From positions 62,001 through 126,000 of the forward strand of contig JAJRPF010000049.1 of assembly GCA_024280885.1 (NCBI GenBank): 64,000 nt of DNA, written 5' to 3'. The stretch's first letter is position 1; each line of letters opens with the position of its first letter. This document shows, piece by piece, positions 18,075 through 27,700 of this stretch. The stretch is from Planctomycetota bacterium. GTDB taxonomy: Bacteria; Planctomycetota; JAJSAM01; JAJVHW01. Made by a program: the position numbers and the translations under genes. The notes under the pieces are model-generated. The model was not told the DNA's origin. It ran no database searches and worked only from the letters and a program-made list of their open reading frames with translations.

Positions 18075-18635
18075 TCAGTCGGACATCTCTTCGATGTCGA
18101 TCCCGCCGCTGCGCGCTCCGGCCGGGATGCCATCCGAGGTCGGCGCGCGTCCCTGCACGAGGAACGCCCGCTGGCCCATCGCGAGCTCCGCGCCCTTGAC
18201 TGCTCCCGCAGTCAGGCACGCCTCAAGCTCCTCGGCGCAGTCGGCTGCCACCGGCTTCGTCGTCGTCGCACGCACAGACTCGACGGCGCGCCGGATTGCC
18301 GCTGCGATCTCTGGGCCGCCGTCCTTTTCGGCCATCGTGTAGAGCTCGTCAAGCGTGTCAGCGCGCCGCCAACCGGTCACCTTCTCGTAGAGCTTCTCAG
18401 CCTTCCTGAGGTCGAGGTCCTGCATCGCCATGAGATGCTGGATGACGCGCAACCGGACGCTCTCGCAGATCTGCTGGTCGCGCGTCCGGATGATCGCGGG
18501 CCCGCCTTCCGCGGGGTACTCGCCGCACGTGAGCGGCCGCCCCGCGCACCCTCCGAGCAGTGTCGCGCTTAACAGGAGCGCCGATCGCCACGCGTGAGGG
18601 CGCGGCAGGCTCAGATACTCGAAACTCCAGGTCAT
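18075..18635 (-). CDS. lipoprotein of unknown function
   Basis: The 186-residue product has an N-terminal signal ending in the lipobox L-G-G-C (about residue 30), then a helical soluble part with several Cys ('LTCGEYP', 'QQICESV', 'ADCAEELEACL') that could form disulfides. GGAGG lies 5 bp before the ATG at 18635, which decides this start; the open frame continues a further 260 codons upstream without support. No family recognised. It converges with the monohaem cytochrome gene (26-bp gap). Confidence 0.7.
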   Translation of the reverse strand: MTWSFEYLSLPRPHAWRSALLLSATLLGGCAGRPLTCGEYPAEGGPAIIRTRDQQICESVRLRVIQHLMAMQDLDLRKAEKLYEKVTGWRRADTLDELYTMAEKDGGPEIAAAIRRAVESVRATTTKPVAADCAEELEACLTAGAVKGAELAMGQRAFLVQGRAPTSDGIPAGARSGGIDIEEMSD

Positions 18636-18812
18636 GCGATCCTCCAGCAGTGGAACCGCGCGCCCGGGTGTCTCGTCAGAAGGGGGCGGCATGCCATTGC
18701 CCGCGCCATTGTGACGAGACGGGGCCCGGGCGTCCCACGAACTCTGGCATGGCGCGCGGTAGGATCGCGTCTGTCGCACGTCCGCCACGCGGTCGTGCAC
18801 CAAGGGAGCAAC

Positions 18813-19733
18813 ATGCGAACGACACCAATCCTCTCCACCCTCGCGCTCGGCGCGGTCGTAGCCTTCGCGGCGACGGCCTCGCTCTCCGCGGACGAGAGTT
18901 GGCACGCCAACCTCGAAGAGGGCGTGGCGGCAGCCCGCAAGAGCGGGAAGCCCGTTCTCGTCGTGACCGCCTGGAAGAGCGGGATATGAGCAGCGTGCGA
19001 CACCTGGCGTGGCCGGGTACCGACTGACGAGCGAGTCGCCAAGGCTATCTCCCGTTTCGAGGCCGTCGAGTGGCTCTATGATGGGCTGAACGGCAAGATC
19101 ATCCCGTGGACGAAGGCAAACGGCAGCGATCACGACGATCCCTCCATCCTGGTGTTCGTCACCGACGCCTCGGGCAAGGTGATGGCGAAGGCCGAGAACG
19201 CGTCGCAACCGAGCGCGTTCGCGAAGTGGTTGGAGGAGCAGGCGGATGCGTACGCGCGTTCGCACCCCTCGACGCGCGTGCCGCTCATCCGGGCGCAGGT
19301 CGTGGCGGAGGGCGAGGGCGACGAGCGCAAGGCGACGTGTGCGGAGTTGGACTCGGCCTTGAGCGACGGGCAGGCTGTGCTGCTCTACGTCGGGCGCTCC
19401 GCAAGCGACGATGACGACAAGCAAGCCAGATTGACGGCGTCCGCGTCGCGGAAGTTCGAGAAGGCGACGCTCGGGTCAAAGAGCGCCGCCGAGGCAGCGG
19501 AGGACGTCGTCTTGCTGCGCCTGGATGTCGGCAACTCCGCCCATGCGCTTCTGGCGAAGACACTCGGCGTCACGAAGATCCCCACGCTGCTCCTGTGGGC
19601 GCCGAGGGCCGGGAAACCCGTCGATCTGGGCGGCCGGATCAGCGGTGGGGCGCTCGCAGCGAAACTGAAGAAGCTGCCCGCGCCGTCAGCAGAGACGAGC
19701 GATCAGAAGGGCGATGAGATGGGCGACGAGTAG
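18813..19733 (+). CDS. probable selenoprotein: exported thioredoxin-fold protein with UxxC site (in-frame TGA at 18987-18989)
   Basis: The frame runs from ATG 18813 (GGGAG just upstream) to TAG 19733 with one internal TGA as codon 59 of 306 sense codons. Residues 1-26 are a signal peptide. 'GKPVLVVTAWKSGI-U-AACDTW' is the beta-alpha start of a thioredoxin fold, with TGA at the N-terminal redox position two residues before Cys62, giving U-A-A-C. Translation after the TGA stays meaningful ('RVAKAISRFEAVEWLYDG', 'PSILVFVTDASGK'). A second thioredoxin-like domain (about residues 185-290, 'AVLLYVGRS', 'LGVTKIPTLLLW') lacks a CxxC. I infer that TGA is read as selenocysteine; a hairpin at 19002-19018 fits a SECIS. 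Likely a periplasmic redox protein, partner unknown. If the TGA is a stop, this is a 58-residue truncated pseudogene. Confidence 0.8.
19002..19018 (+). promoter_or_regulatory. candidate bacterial SECIS hairpin for the TGA at 18987
   Basis: ACCTGGC (19002-19008) pairs with GCCGGGT (19012-19018) over 7 bp with one G-U, enclosing the triloop GUG. The first loop base lies 19 nt after the TGA. A short stem with G in the first two loop positions at this spacing matches the bacterial SECIS pattern that SelB recognises. It lies inside coding sequence, as bacterial SECIS elements do. Confidence 0.65.
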
Positions 19734-19742
19734 CTTCTTCGA

Positions 19743-20297
19743 GGATCGTACCCGGGCGTCTGCGGTCCACCTGGCTCCGACAAGAGGCATCGTTGCTCCG
19801 CCGCCGACCGGGGACGGCGGGGCGGCGTCTTGAATTCGACGGAGAAGCCCCGCGGTCCCCGTCGAGCGGCGGACCGAGGGCGTCGCTGGCGCTGAGCCAG
19901 TTGGACCGCCCTCGCCGGGTACCATCCAAGTCGGGCGTTCGACCTTGTTCTCGATCGACCTGGAGAAAGCCCCGGGGCTCGGATCGTACCCGGGCGTCTG
20001 CGGCCCACCTGGCCTCGACAAGCGACGTCATCGCTCCGCATCCGACCGGGGACGGCGGGGCGGCGTCTTGAATTCGACGGCGCCGCCCCGCGGTCCCCGT
20101 CGAGCGGCGGACCGAGGGCGTCGCTGGCGCTGAGCCAGTTGGACCGGCCCTCGCCGGGTACCATCCAAGTCGGGCGTTCGACCTTGTTCTCGATCGACCT
20201 GGAGAAAGCCCCGGGGCTTCGATCGTACCCGGGCGTCTGCGGCCCACCTGGCCGCGACAAGCGACGTCATCGCTCCGCATCCGAACGGGGACGGCGT
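19743..20297. repeat. tandem repeat, period about 238 bp, 2.3 copies
   Basis: Units begin at 19743, 19981 and 20220 (each with ATCGTACCCGGGCGTCTGCGG); the third is cut off after about 78 bp. Copies are nearly identical, differing mainly in small GC-rich variations. All three minus-strand frames stay open through the array, which is a by-product of its composition and not evidence of a gene. The core (TACCCGGGC, CGACCGGGGAC) resembles the interspersed repeats at 42785, 44752 and 45859. The array fills the gap between selenoprotein 1 and the convergent HEAT gene. Confidence 0.9.
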
Positions 20298-20331
20298 GCG
20301 TTGTCGCGAGGTCGTCTCGCGGACCCAGTCG

Positions 20332-21897
20332 CTACTCGTAGCTGTTGCGGATCTCCTGGGCCGCCTCTGCGGCGAGGGCACGGATCCACGAATTGGGGTC
20401 GCCGCGCGCCGCGTTCTCAAGTGCGGCCAGAACGCCCGTGCGCATGCGCTCCGAGCTGGAGTAAGTGTTCCGCACAATCTTGATGGCCGTCCGCCGCCGG
20501 GGGACCGACGACGCTCGTGGATCGAGGTACGCGGCGAAGACGTTGATTGCGCGCGACGCGAGGTCCGACCGCAGTGCTTCCGGCGCTACATCGTTGTCGA
20601 ACATCGCATTCAGCACGAACTCCTGGTGGTCGCGTGGGAGGCTTGTGAGGCGCGCGATCCTCTCGGCGACGTCGAGGTGTCCGAGCTCGATCAGCGTCGA
20701 CGCGAAGTTGGACACTGCGTCCGCGCTACACGTCAACACGAGTTGCTCGGCGTAGGGAACGCACGCTGCGACGCGTGAGCCGGCGGGCTCGACTCGGTCG
20801 TCATCGCCTTCTTCCGAAACCCAATAGATCACCACGTCGGCGACTTCCTGTGTCAGCTCGGTCGCCATCACGTCGCCCATTCGGCCAGCATCGAGTAGCG
20901 GACGTACCAGGAAGTACGCGAGATACTCGTCGAGTGCGCCGCCCTCGCGGAGGAGGGCGAGCGCTGTGTCCGCTGCGGCTGCGCCGATCTCCTCGAATGA
21001 CTCGATCGCCTCGCGCCGCGCCTGGGCCGGGCCGTTGCGGGCGTTCATGAGGATCAGCGGCGTGACAATCTCGCGCACGCCGGGGTGGTCGTCGTCCGAC
21101 GCGAATTTCGTCAGTACTCGGAGTGCGTAGGCGCGCACGTCATCGTTGGGGTCGGTGCCAGCGATCCGTAGTAGCGATTGGATCGGCGGCGCTTCGATCG
21201 ATCGCGACAGGTAGATCCCGCCATCTCTCGCACTCGCGACGCTGCTCCCGAGCAATTCCGCCGTGAGCGAGGTGAAATCTCGTCCGAACGCGCGAGTCGC
21301 CGCTCTCGCGAGGCTCACGGAGAGGCCCAGAAGTCGCGTATCTCCGGCCAGTCCCGCGCGCAGCGCGCGGATGCCATCGTCCGGCGACACGGCGCCAGCG
21401 AGGGCGGATGCGACCCAGAATGCTTGGTCGCGCGGTGCTTCGCTCTTCGAGAGCGCTCGTGTCACTAGATCAAACGCGATCGGCCTCGCATCCGGGCGAC
21501 CCACCAACTCGACGGCGCCGCTTTGCGCGCTCGTGTCCACCGCCGTGCCGTCGCGGAGCCATTCCTCGAGTGCGGCGACCAGTTCCGCGGTCGTGCGCTT
21601 CGTCTCCGTGGGCGGCGGAGCGGTCTTCGGCCGTGGCTTCCGCGTGACCGGTTCCGGGCGCTCCACGCGGCGACGCGGCGAGCGCGATCTCGTGTCGCGG
21701 CGGCGCGTTGACGGCTCCACGAACCCTCGGAAGTCGTTCGGGGGCGCCTGCGCGCTGGACCCAGCGCGCACGGGCTCGCCCACAGTCGGCGCCTCGTTTC
21801 GCGCGCCGGCGTCGATCCCCAGCAGCGACGACCCACCGACGCCGATCGCGAGACCGGCGGCCAGCCCGAGCGTCGCCCCGGCGATGAACTTTCGCAT
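20332..21897 (-). CDS. exported HEAT-repeat-like protein
   Basis: The 521-residue product has a hydrophobic N-terminal segment (MRKFIAGATLGLAAGLAIGVGGSSLLG), a basic/Pro-rich disordered linker (about 60-105) and then alpha-helical repeats of HEAT type ('DDVRAYALRVLTKFA', 'ARREAIESFEEIGAAAADTALALL', 'SWIRALAAEAAQEI'). There is no catalytic motif. Probably a periplasmic or membrane-anchored scaffold. It lies 25 bp downstream of mobB and may be read with it, but a functional link is not evident. Confidence 0.7.
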   Translation of the reverse strand: MRKFIAGATLGLAAGLAIGVGGSSLLGIDAGARNEAPTVGEPVRAGSSAQAPPNDFRGFVEPSTRRRDTRSRSPRRRVERPEPVTRKPRPKTAPPPTETKRTTAELVAALEEWLRDGTAVDTSAQSGAVELVGRPDARPIAFDLVTRALSKSEAPRDQAFWVASALAGAVSPDDGIRALRAGLAGDTRLLGLSVSLARAATRAFGRDFTSLTAELLGSSVASARDGGIYLSRSIEAPPIQSLLRIAGTDPNDDVRAYALRVLTKFASDDDHPGVREIVTPLILMNARNGPAQARREAIESFEEIGAAAADTALALLREGGALDEYLAYFLVRPLLDAGRMGDVMATELTQEVADVVIYWVSEEGDDDRVEPAGSRVAACVPYAEQLVLTCSADAVSNFASTLIELGHLDVAERIARLTSLPRDHQEFVLNAMFDNDVAPEALRSDLASRAINVFAAYLDPRASSVPRRRTAIKIVRNTYSSSERMRTGVLAALENAARGDPNSWIRALAAEAAQEIRNSYE

Positions 21898-21922
21898 CTC
21901 CCGATCCTACCCGAACGCGAAC

Positions 21923-22435
21923 CTACGCGTGTTGCGCGAGCCAACTCCCGACGTGCGCGGCGAGGCTCTCGACGTCGCTTCGGGCGAAGCTCGGCACGCC
22001 TTCGGGGGCGCATTCGTTTTCGCAGGCGATCGCGACCAAGACGCTGCGCTCCTGCGTGTGCAGCGCACCCCCGGGCGGGACCACCTCGATACGCGGGAGA
22101 TCCGGCACATCGCGTCCGCCCTCGACCAGCACAAGATCCGTGGGCGCGGCACTCGCGGCCAATGCGGCGAGCGCGGGCACATCCAAGCGACGCGGTACGA
22201 AGAGCGACGTCACCCGCGGTGCGCCGAGAACCGCCGCAGTGGCACCGGCGTCGCGCAGCCGGCGGCTGTCCTTGCCCTCCGGGTCGGGGTCGATGTCGTG
22301 GTGCGTCAACTTGACGATCGCCGTCCGCACGCCGCGCGCAGCCAGCGCGGGGATCAGGCCTTCAAGCAGCGTCGTTTTCCCCGCCCCGCTCGATGCGGCG
22401 ACGACCAGGAGCACGGGCACGCTACGCACTCGCAT
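21923..22435 (-). CDS. mobB: molybdopterin-guanine dinucleotide biosynthesis protein MobB
   Basis: A 170-residue P-loop GTPase-like protein: 'VPVLLVVAASSGAGKTTLLEGLIPAL' gives the Walker A, with 'GVRTAIVKLTHHDIDPDPEGKDSRRLRDAGA' and 'DLVLVEGGRDVPDLPRIEV' typical of MobB. The family binds GTP and helps MobA convert Mo-molybdopterin to the MGD cofactor of DMSO-reductase-family enzymes, which include formate dehydrogenase. Its start overlaps the end of the ClC gene by 14 bp, so it is the second gene of that operon. No mobA or other cofactor gene is in the window. Confidence 0.9.
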   Translation of the reverse strand: MRVRSVPVLLVVAASSGAGKTTLLEGLIPALAARGVRTAIVKLTHHDIDPDPEGKDSRRLRDAGATAAVLGAPRVTSLFVPRRLDVPALAALAASAAPTDLVLVEGGRDVPDLPRIEVVPPGGALHTQERSVLVAIACENECAPEGVPSFARSDVESLAAHVGSWLAQHA

Positions 22436-24509
22436 CCCCGTCCCCCGACTCGGCCTGGCTCGCGACGCGCTGACGCCACTCGCCGATATCGTCGAGCGCC
22501 CCGAGGACGATCAACTCGTCGCCCGCCTGCATGACGAAGTCGCCGTCTGCGAGGATGCGCAGTTCCTTGCCGCTCTCATCGCGCCGGATGACGCTGACCA
22601 CGGTCACGCGATGTTTCACGCGGACGTTGCACGCGCCGAGGGTGCGGCCGACGTGTCGCGGCAGCACGGGCACGCGCGCGAGTTCCACGCCCTTCGGCAA
22701 CTCGACGTAGTCCGTGCCACGCGCGCTGTCGTCCTTGTGAACGAATTTCGCGCGCAGATTTTGGCGCTTCAAGACCTCGATGTGCAGTGCCGCCATCACG
22801 TCCTTGCGCGTGACGACGCCCTCGAGGATGCCGTTCGCGTCCACCACGGGCAACTCGCCGAGGTCCGAGTTCTCGAACAGGTCGAAGACGTCAGACAGTC
22901 GGTCGGACGCGACGGACACGTCGGATGCCGTCATCAGATCCGCGGCGATGATGCTGGGACCGAGATCCTGCATCGACGCGAGCTCGATCAGATCGTGAAT
23001 GCGGATCGATCCACGCAGGACCCTCTCTGCGCCGCAGACGTAGACCACCGACGCGCGGGCGGCGGTGGCGAGCGGGATGATCTCGCCGTAGGTCGTCGCC
23101 TGATCGACCCACGTGAGTGGTTCCGCGCGCATGACGTCGGCCACCCGTGTCGTGACGAGGACGGTTTCCTCGAGCCCTACAGGTTGCTTCACGCCGCGCG
23201 CTCGGAGTTCCTCGGTGTAGATGCTGAGGGGGTAGATGCTCTGGGCGACCAACGAGGCTGTGATGCAGCCGAGCATGAGCGGCGCGACGATGTCGTAGTT
23301 GCGCGTCATCTCGTACATCACGATGATTGCCATAATCGGCGCGCGCGTGGTGCCAGCGACCATGCAGCCCATGCCGACGAGTGCGTATCCGCCGAACGAC
23401 TGTGAGCCGTGCCACGCGAAGTGATCGACGAGCACTCCCACGCAGCCGCCGAGACCGGCGCCAATAAAAAGCGTCGGAGTGAACACGCCGCCAGAACCAC
23501 CGGAGCCAACGGTGATGGCGGTGCCGAGAGCCTTCACGATGGCGAGCACGAAGAGCCCGCCCGCCAGGATCGGCCACGCCTCGTTGTCGAAGTGCGTGCC
23601 CTCGGGGTTGAGGATCTCGCTGACCGACTCATAGCCGTTGCCCCAGACCTCTGGGTACCAGATCGCTACGGTGCCAATCAGGACGCCGCCGACTACCATT
23701 CGCAACATCAGGCCACCGGGGAGCTTCGCGAAACCGCGCTCCGACATCACGAGCAGGCGCTGGAAGCCGACGGCGACGACCCCGGATGCGATCCCGAGTG
23801 CGAGGTACGGGACCAACTCCCAGAGTGACTCCATCTTGAACGCCGGGATCTCGTAGACGGGGTGTTGATGGCCCTTTACCGTCCATGTGAAGAGCGTGGC
23901 TGTTACCGACGCGACGACGACTGGCGCGAACAGTTCCATCGCGAAGTTCCCTAGCACAACCTCCATCGCGAAGAGGGCGCCTGCGATCGGGGCGTTGTAC
24001 GCGGCAGAGAAGCCGGCGGCGACTCCGCATCCAAGGAGCACGCCGCGGTCTCGTGCCGGTGCCCGCATCCAGCGTGTCATGACTGACGACGCCGCTGCGG
24101 AGAGCGCGATGATCGGGCCTTCGCGACCGACAGAGCCGCCGGTGGCGATGATGCCCATCGAGGCGATGCTGCGCGTCAGCGCAGATCTGAACTTGATGGG
24201 ACCGCTCTTGAGCGAGACGGCCTCCATGACGACCGAGAGTCCGGCGCCCGGGCCGCCGCGCACCACAAATTTCATGATCAGTGCTGCGATCAGGGCCCCG
24301 ATGGCTGGGGTCGCAATGAGGAGCCACCACTGACCGCTGCGGCCCATTTCGCGGGCGCCTTCGAGGACGTCCTCGCCGATCCCCGAGAACTTCTGGCACC
24401 AGAGCGTCGCCGCACGGAAGCCCAGCGATGCGAGCCCACCGCAGAGTCCGATGACCGCGGCGCGAGCGAATCCGAGCACCAACTCACGCGTGCGACGGCG
24501 GGTTCTCAT
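22422..24509 (-). CDS. ClC-type chloride channel/exchanger with CBS and TrkA-C domains
   Basis: The 695-residue membrane protein shows the ClC selectivity motifs in order: a GGPGAG variant of GSGIP, GREGP (the gating Glu is present) and GGVFTP. 'FAMEVVL' keeps a Glu where proton-coupled exchangers have one. After about ten helices comes a pair of CBS domains ('VLRGSIRIHDLIE', 'GELPVVDANGILEGVVTRKDV') and a C-terminal RCK/TrkA-C-like domain ('LRILADGDFVMQAGDELIVLG'). The cytoplasmic domains suggest ligand control by nucleotides. Start ATG at 24509; the open frame runs about 195 codons further upstream into the tex region but is not credible there. It is divergent from the Tex-like gene with 210 bp between them. 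Confidence 0.92.
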   Translation of the reverse strand: MRTRRRTRELVLGFARAAVIGLCGGLASLGFRAATLWCQKFSGIGEDVLEGAREMGRSGQWWLLIATPAIGALIAALIMKFVVRGGPGAGLSVVMEAVSLKSGPIKFRSALTRSIASMGIIATGGSVGREGPIIALSAAASSVMTRWMRAPARDRGVLLGCGVAAGFSAAYNAPIAGALFAMEVVLGNFAMELFAPVVVASVTATLFTWTVKGHQHPVYEIPAFKMESLWELVPYLALGIASGVVAVGFQRLLVMSERGFAKLPGGLMLRMVVGGVLIGTVAIWYPEVWGNGYESVSEILNPEGTHFDNEAWPILAGGLFVLAIVKALGTAITVGSGGSGGVFTPTLFIGAGLGGCVGVLVDHFAWHGSQSFGGYALVGMGCMVAGTTRAPIMAIIVMYEMTRNYDIVAPLMLGCITASLVAQSIYPLSIYTEELRARGVKQPVGLEETVLVTTRVADVMRAEPLTWVDQATTYGEIIPLATAARASVVYVCGAERVLRGSIRIHDLIELASMQDLGPSIIAADLMTASDVSVASDRLSDVFDLFENSDLGELPVVDANGILEGVVTRKDVMAALHIEVLKRQNLRAKFVHKDDSARGTDYVELPKGVELARVPVLPRHVGRTLGACNVRVKHRVTVVSVIRRDESGKELRILADGDFVMQAGDELIVLGALDDIGEWRQRVASQAESGDGDASA

Positions 24510-24719
24510 CGGGGCCGTACTTCGGGGCCGTTTGTGCTCATCTCCGGCGTTGTACCAGACACCATGCGGGCTCTCGTGTCCACTGGCGCGATTGGCCGCC
24601 CACAGGGCAAGTTTCCGGTCCGACCACCTTGACCTAAGATGCGACGCTCGATAGACGCCATCGCGAGAAACTCGCGATGGACGTCTCCTCTGCCCAGCCT
24701 CCAACTTCGAGGACGCGTC

Positions 24720-27700
24720 GTGAACGATGCCCTGCTCTCCGCGCTGAACAAGCGCTTTCCTGCGCATGCCCATGCGATCCCGGCGCTCCTGCCCGCGCTG
24801 GAGTCCGGGGAACCCGCTGCGTTCGTCCTGCGATATCGCCGCGATCTTCTCGGTGATCTCGACGATGCCGCGTTCCGGCGGATTCGCAGCGGCTACCGCG
24901 AAGAACGCGAGCTGCAGAAGCGACGCGGGGCCACCGGTCGCGCGCTCCACGAGGCCGAAGGTGCGGCTCCGTCGCTCGTTCGCCGCGTCGAGCAGACTCG
25001 CGATTTTGTGCTGCTCGAGGATCTGATCCGTCCGATCCGCGAGTCGCGGCGCGGGAGCGCGAAGCGCTCCGAGGACCCCATGACGCCAGTGGCGCACTGG
25101 GTCTTGAGCGGTGCGTCCGAGGCTCCGGTGCTCCCGCCGAAGCCCGAGTCGCCGTCGCCGGCGGAATCGTCAGCGGACGCCGAGGCGCCCGCGGAGGGTG
25201 TCGCCGTCGCGCCCGATGCCGATGCGACGGACGCGCCTGCCGCGCGTGCCGCGCCCGACGAGGCTGTCGCAACTGAAGCGGCTGACCCTTCTGAACAGGC
25301 GGGTGAGACGGTCTCTGCCGAAGAGGCTGGCGTCGCAGTCGACGCTGTGGCTGCCGAGGAAGCGGTCGTTGCCGAAGAAGTCGGAAGCGCAGAAGCTCCG
25401 GCCGCGGTTGCAGCCCCCGTGGTGGCCGATGAGTCCGCCGCTGCCGAGCCTGCGGTCCAAGACGAGTCTGCCGCGGTCGCCGAACCCGTTGTTGCGGACG
25501 ACTCCAGCAGCGTTGATGCGACGGCCGTCGTCGATGCACCTGCTGTCACAGAAGAACCCGTCGCAGTCGCGGAAGCTCCGGCGCCCGAAGCGGTCGAAGA
25601 AACTGCCGAGGAAGCCGCCGAAGAAGCGGCCGAGAAGCCTGCTGCGGCGGAGGCGCCCGCAACGACCGACGAACCTGCCACGACTGCACCTGCCACTACT
25701 GGCCCGGTCACGCTGGCCGAGGTCCTCGCGCCGTTCTGTGGCGCCGATGGTGCGCACCCGACCGTGCAGGATCAGACCGAGCGCTTGTGTCACCTCGTCA
25801 GCGATCTCATCGGCGCCGACGCGATCGCACGTCAGACCGTCCGCAACCTCGTCCGCCGCAAGGGCCTGCTCAAGACGTCCGGTTCGCCCGGTCGCGAGGT
25901 CAAGCCCCAGTACGCGCCCGCGATCGGAATCTCTGAGCCGATTGGCAAGGTCAAGCCGCGCACGTTGCTGCTCGTTCGACGCGGGCAGAAGGCCGGCGCG
26001 GTTCACGCGCATGTGCAACTCGAAGATGCCGACCTGAAGGGGCTGATCGAAGGTGCGCTGGGTGTTCCGGCCGAGCATCCGCACGCCGATCTCATGCGCG
26101 CCGCGACGCTCGACGCGCTGGCGCGTGTGCTGCTCCCGGCGGCGTCGGTCGAAGTGATCAACGAGCGCAAGCGCGTCGCGGAGCGGGCCCTGATCCCGAC
26201 GTTCACGGACACGCTCCGCGAGCGGCTCATGGCGTCTCCCGCCGGCCAGACTCCGATCGTGGCCGTGGCCCCTGGCTCGACCGGCACCGCTCGGCTCCTC
26301 ATCATCGATGCCGACGGGCGGCCCGGTCGGACCGAGGCTGTCCACCCCTTGCCTCCGCGGAACGAGGGCGAAGAGGCGGCGAAGGTGCTCTTCGAACTGC
26401 TCACTGAGTCGGGGGCGAAGCTCGTGGCCGTGCCGGCGAGCGGTCGCTACCAGGCCCTGCGCGAATGGGTGATCGCGACGTTGGACGCGTCGCCGGAGAC
26501 GGGAGCCGTCTGTGCTCTCGTGCACGAGGCCGCCGCCACGGCGCTCGCCGGAAGTGCAGTCGGTAAGGCCGAGTGCCCGGAACTGCCCGCCTCCGCGCGG
26601 ACCGCGCTCTCGCTTGGCCGCTACGTGCAGGACCCGATGGCCGAGATCGCGCGTTACGACCTGACCCGGCTCGTGCTCGGGCAGAACCAGCGCGACGTGG
26701 ATCAGGGCGAGCTTCGCCGCGCTCTCGAAGAGACGCTAGAGGAGTGCGTCGGTCACGTCGGCGTGGACGTGAACCGAGCGAGCGTCGAATTGCTCGCCTC
26801 CGTTCCCGGTCTCGATGCCGCGGCGGCCGCAGCGATCGTTGCGAAGCGCGATGCGGCAGGCCCGTTCCCGTCGCTGGTCGGGCTCCGCGAGGCGGAGGGT
26901 CTGTCCGACGAGTGTTGGCAGCGCGCTAGCGGGTTCTTGCGCATTCGCGGAGGCGAGTCCGCGCTGGACGCCACGCAGGCGCATCCGACAGGGGCCGCGA
27001 TTGCGACGGCGGCGTGTGAGCGCCTCGGGCGCTCGATCTCCGAGTTGCAAGGGGCGTTCGCCGACCTCAAGGCGCTCGATCCCGTGGAACTGGCGGGCGA
27101 GACCCACAAGCCCGAGGACGTGATCTCCGTCCTGAAGGCGCTGGCCTACGGCGCCGCTGACCCGCGTGGCGTCTTCGTTCCGCCTGTCTCCAACCCCGGT
27201 GTTCGCCGTCTACGTGACGTCGAGGAGGGGATGGAACTCGATGGAGTCATCGCGAGCCTCGCCAAATTCGGTGCGTTCGTCGATGTCGGCATCCATCAGC
27301 AGGGCCTCGTTCACGTCTCGGAACTCAGTCACACCTTCATCGAGGAGCCCGCGCAGGCCGCCTCGGTGGGCGAGCGCGTGCGCGTGAAGGTACTCGGGGT
27401 CGATGCGGCGAAGCGTCGCCTCTCGTTGAGTGTCAAGGCGCTCCTCGCCCCGCCACCGCGCGTCGAGTCGGATGGTGGACGCGGTCCCGGTGGACCCGGT
27501 GGACGTTATGGGGGCGGCGGCGGAGGCGGCGGCGGTCGTGGTCGCGGCGGTCCTGGCGGTCCTGGTGGGCGCGGCGGACGTGGTGGTGGCGGCGGTCGGC
27601 GCAGCAACGTGCCCACGCCGCGTGATATCCCGCGCGAGTCCGATCCATTCTTCCTGCAACTCGAGGCGCTGCGTGCGCAACTCGGGATGGAGCCGACGAA

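Noticed and set aside
18636-19424. Upstream extension of the minus-strand lipoprotein frame
   Set aside because: It runs antisense through the selenoprotein gene, while a lipoprotein signal with a perfect GGAGG starts at 18635.
19639-20280. Long minus-strand open frames across the 238-bp tandem repeat
   Set aside because: All three minus frames are open, the translations repeat with the DNA period and look like Arg/Pro/Ala-rich composition artefacts; no start signal or family match.
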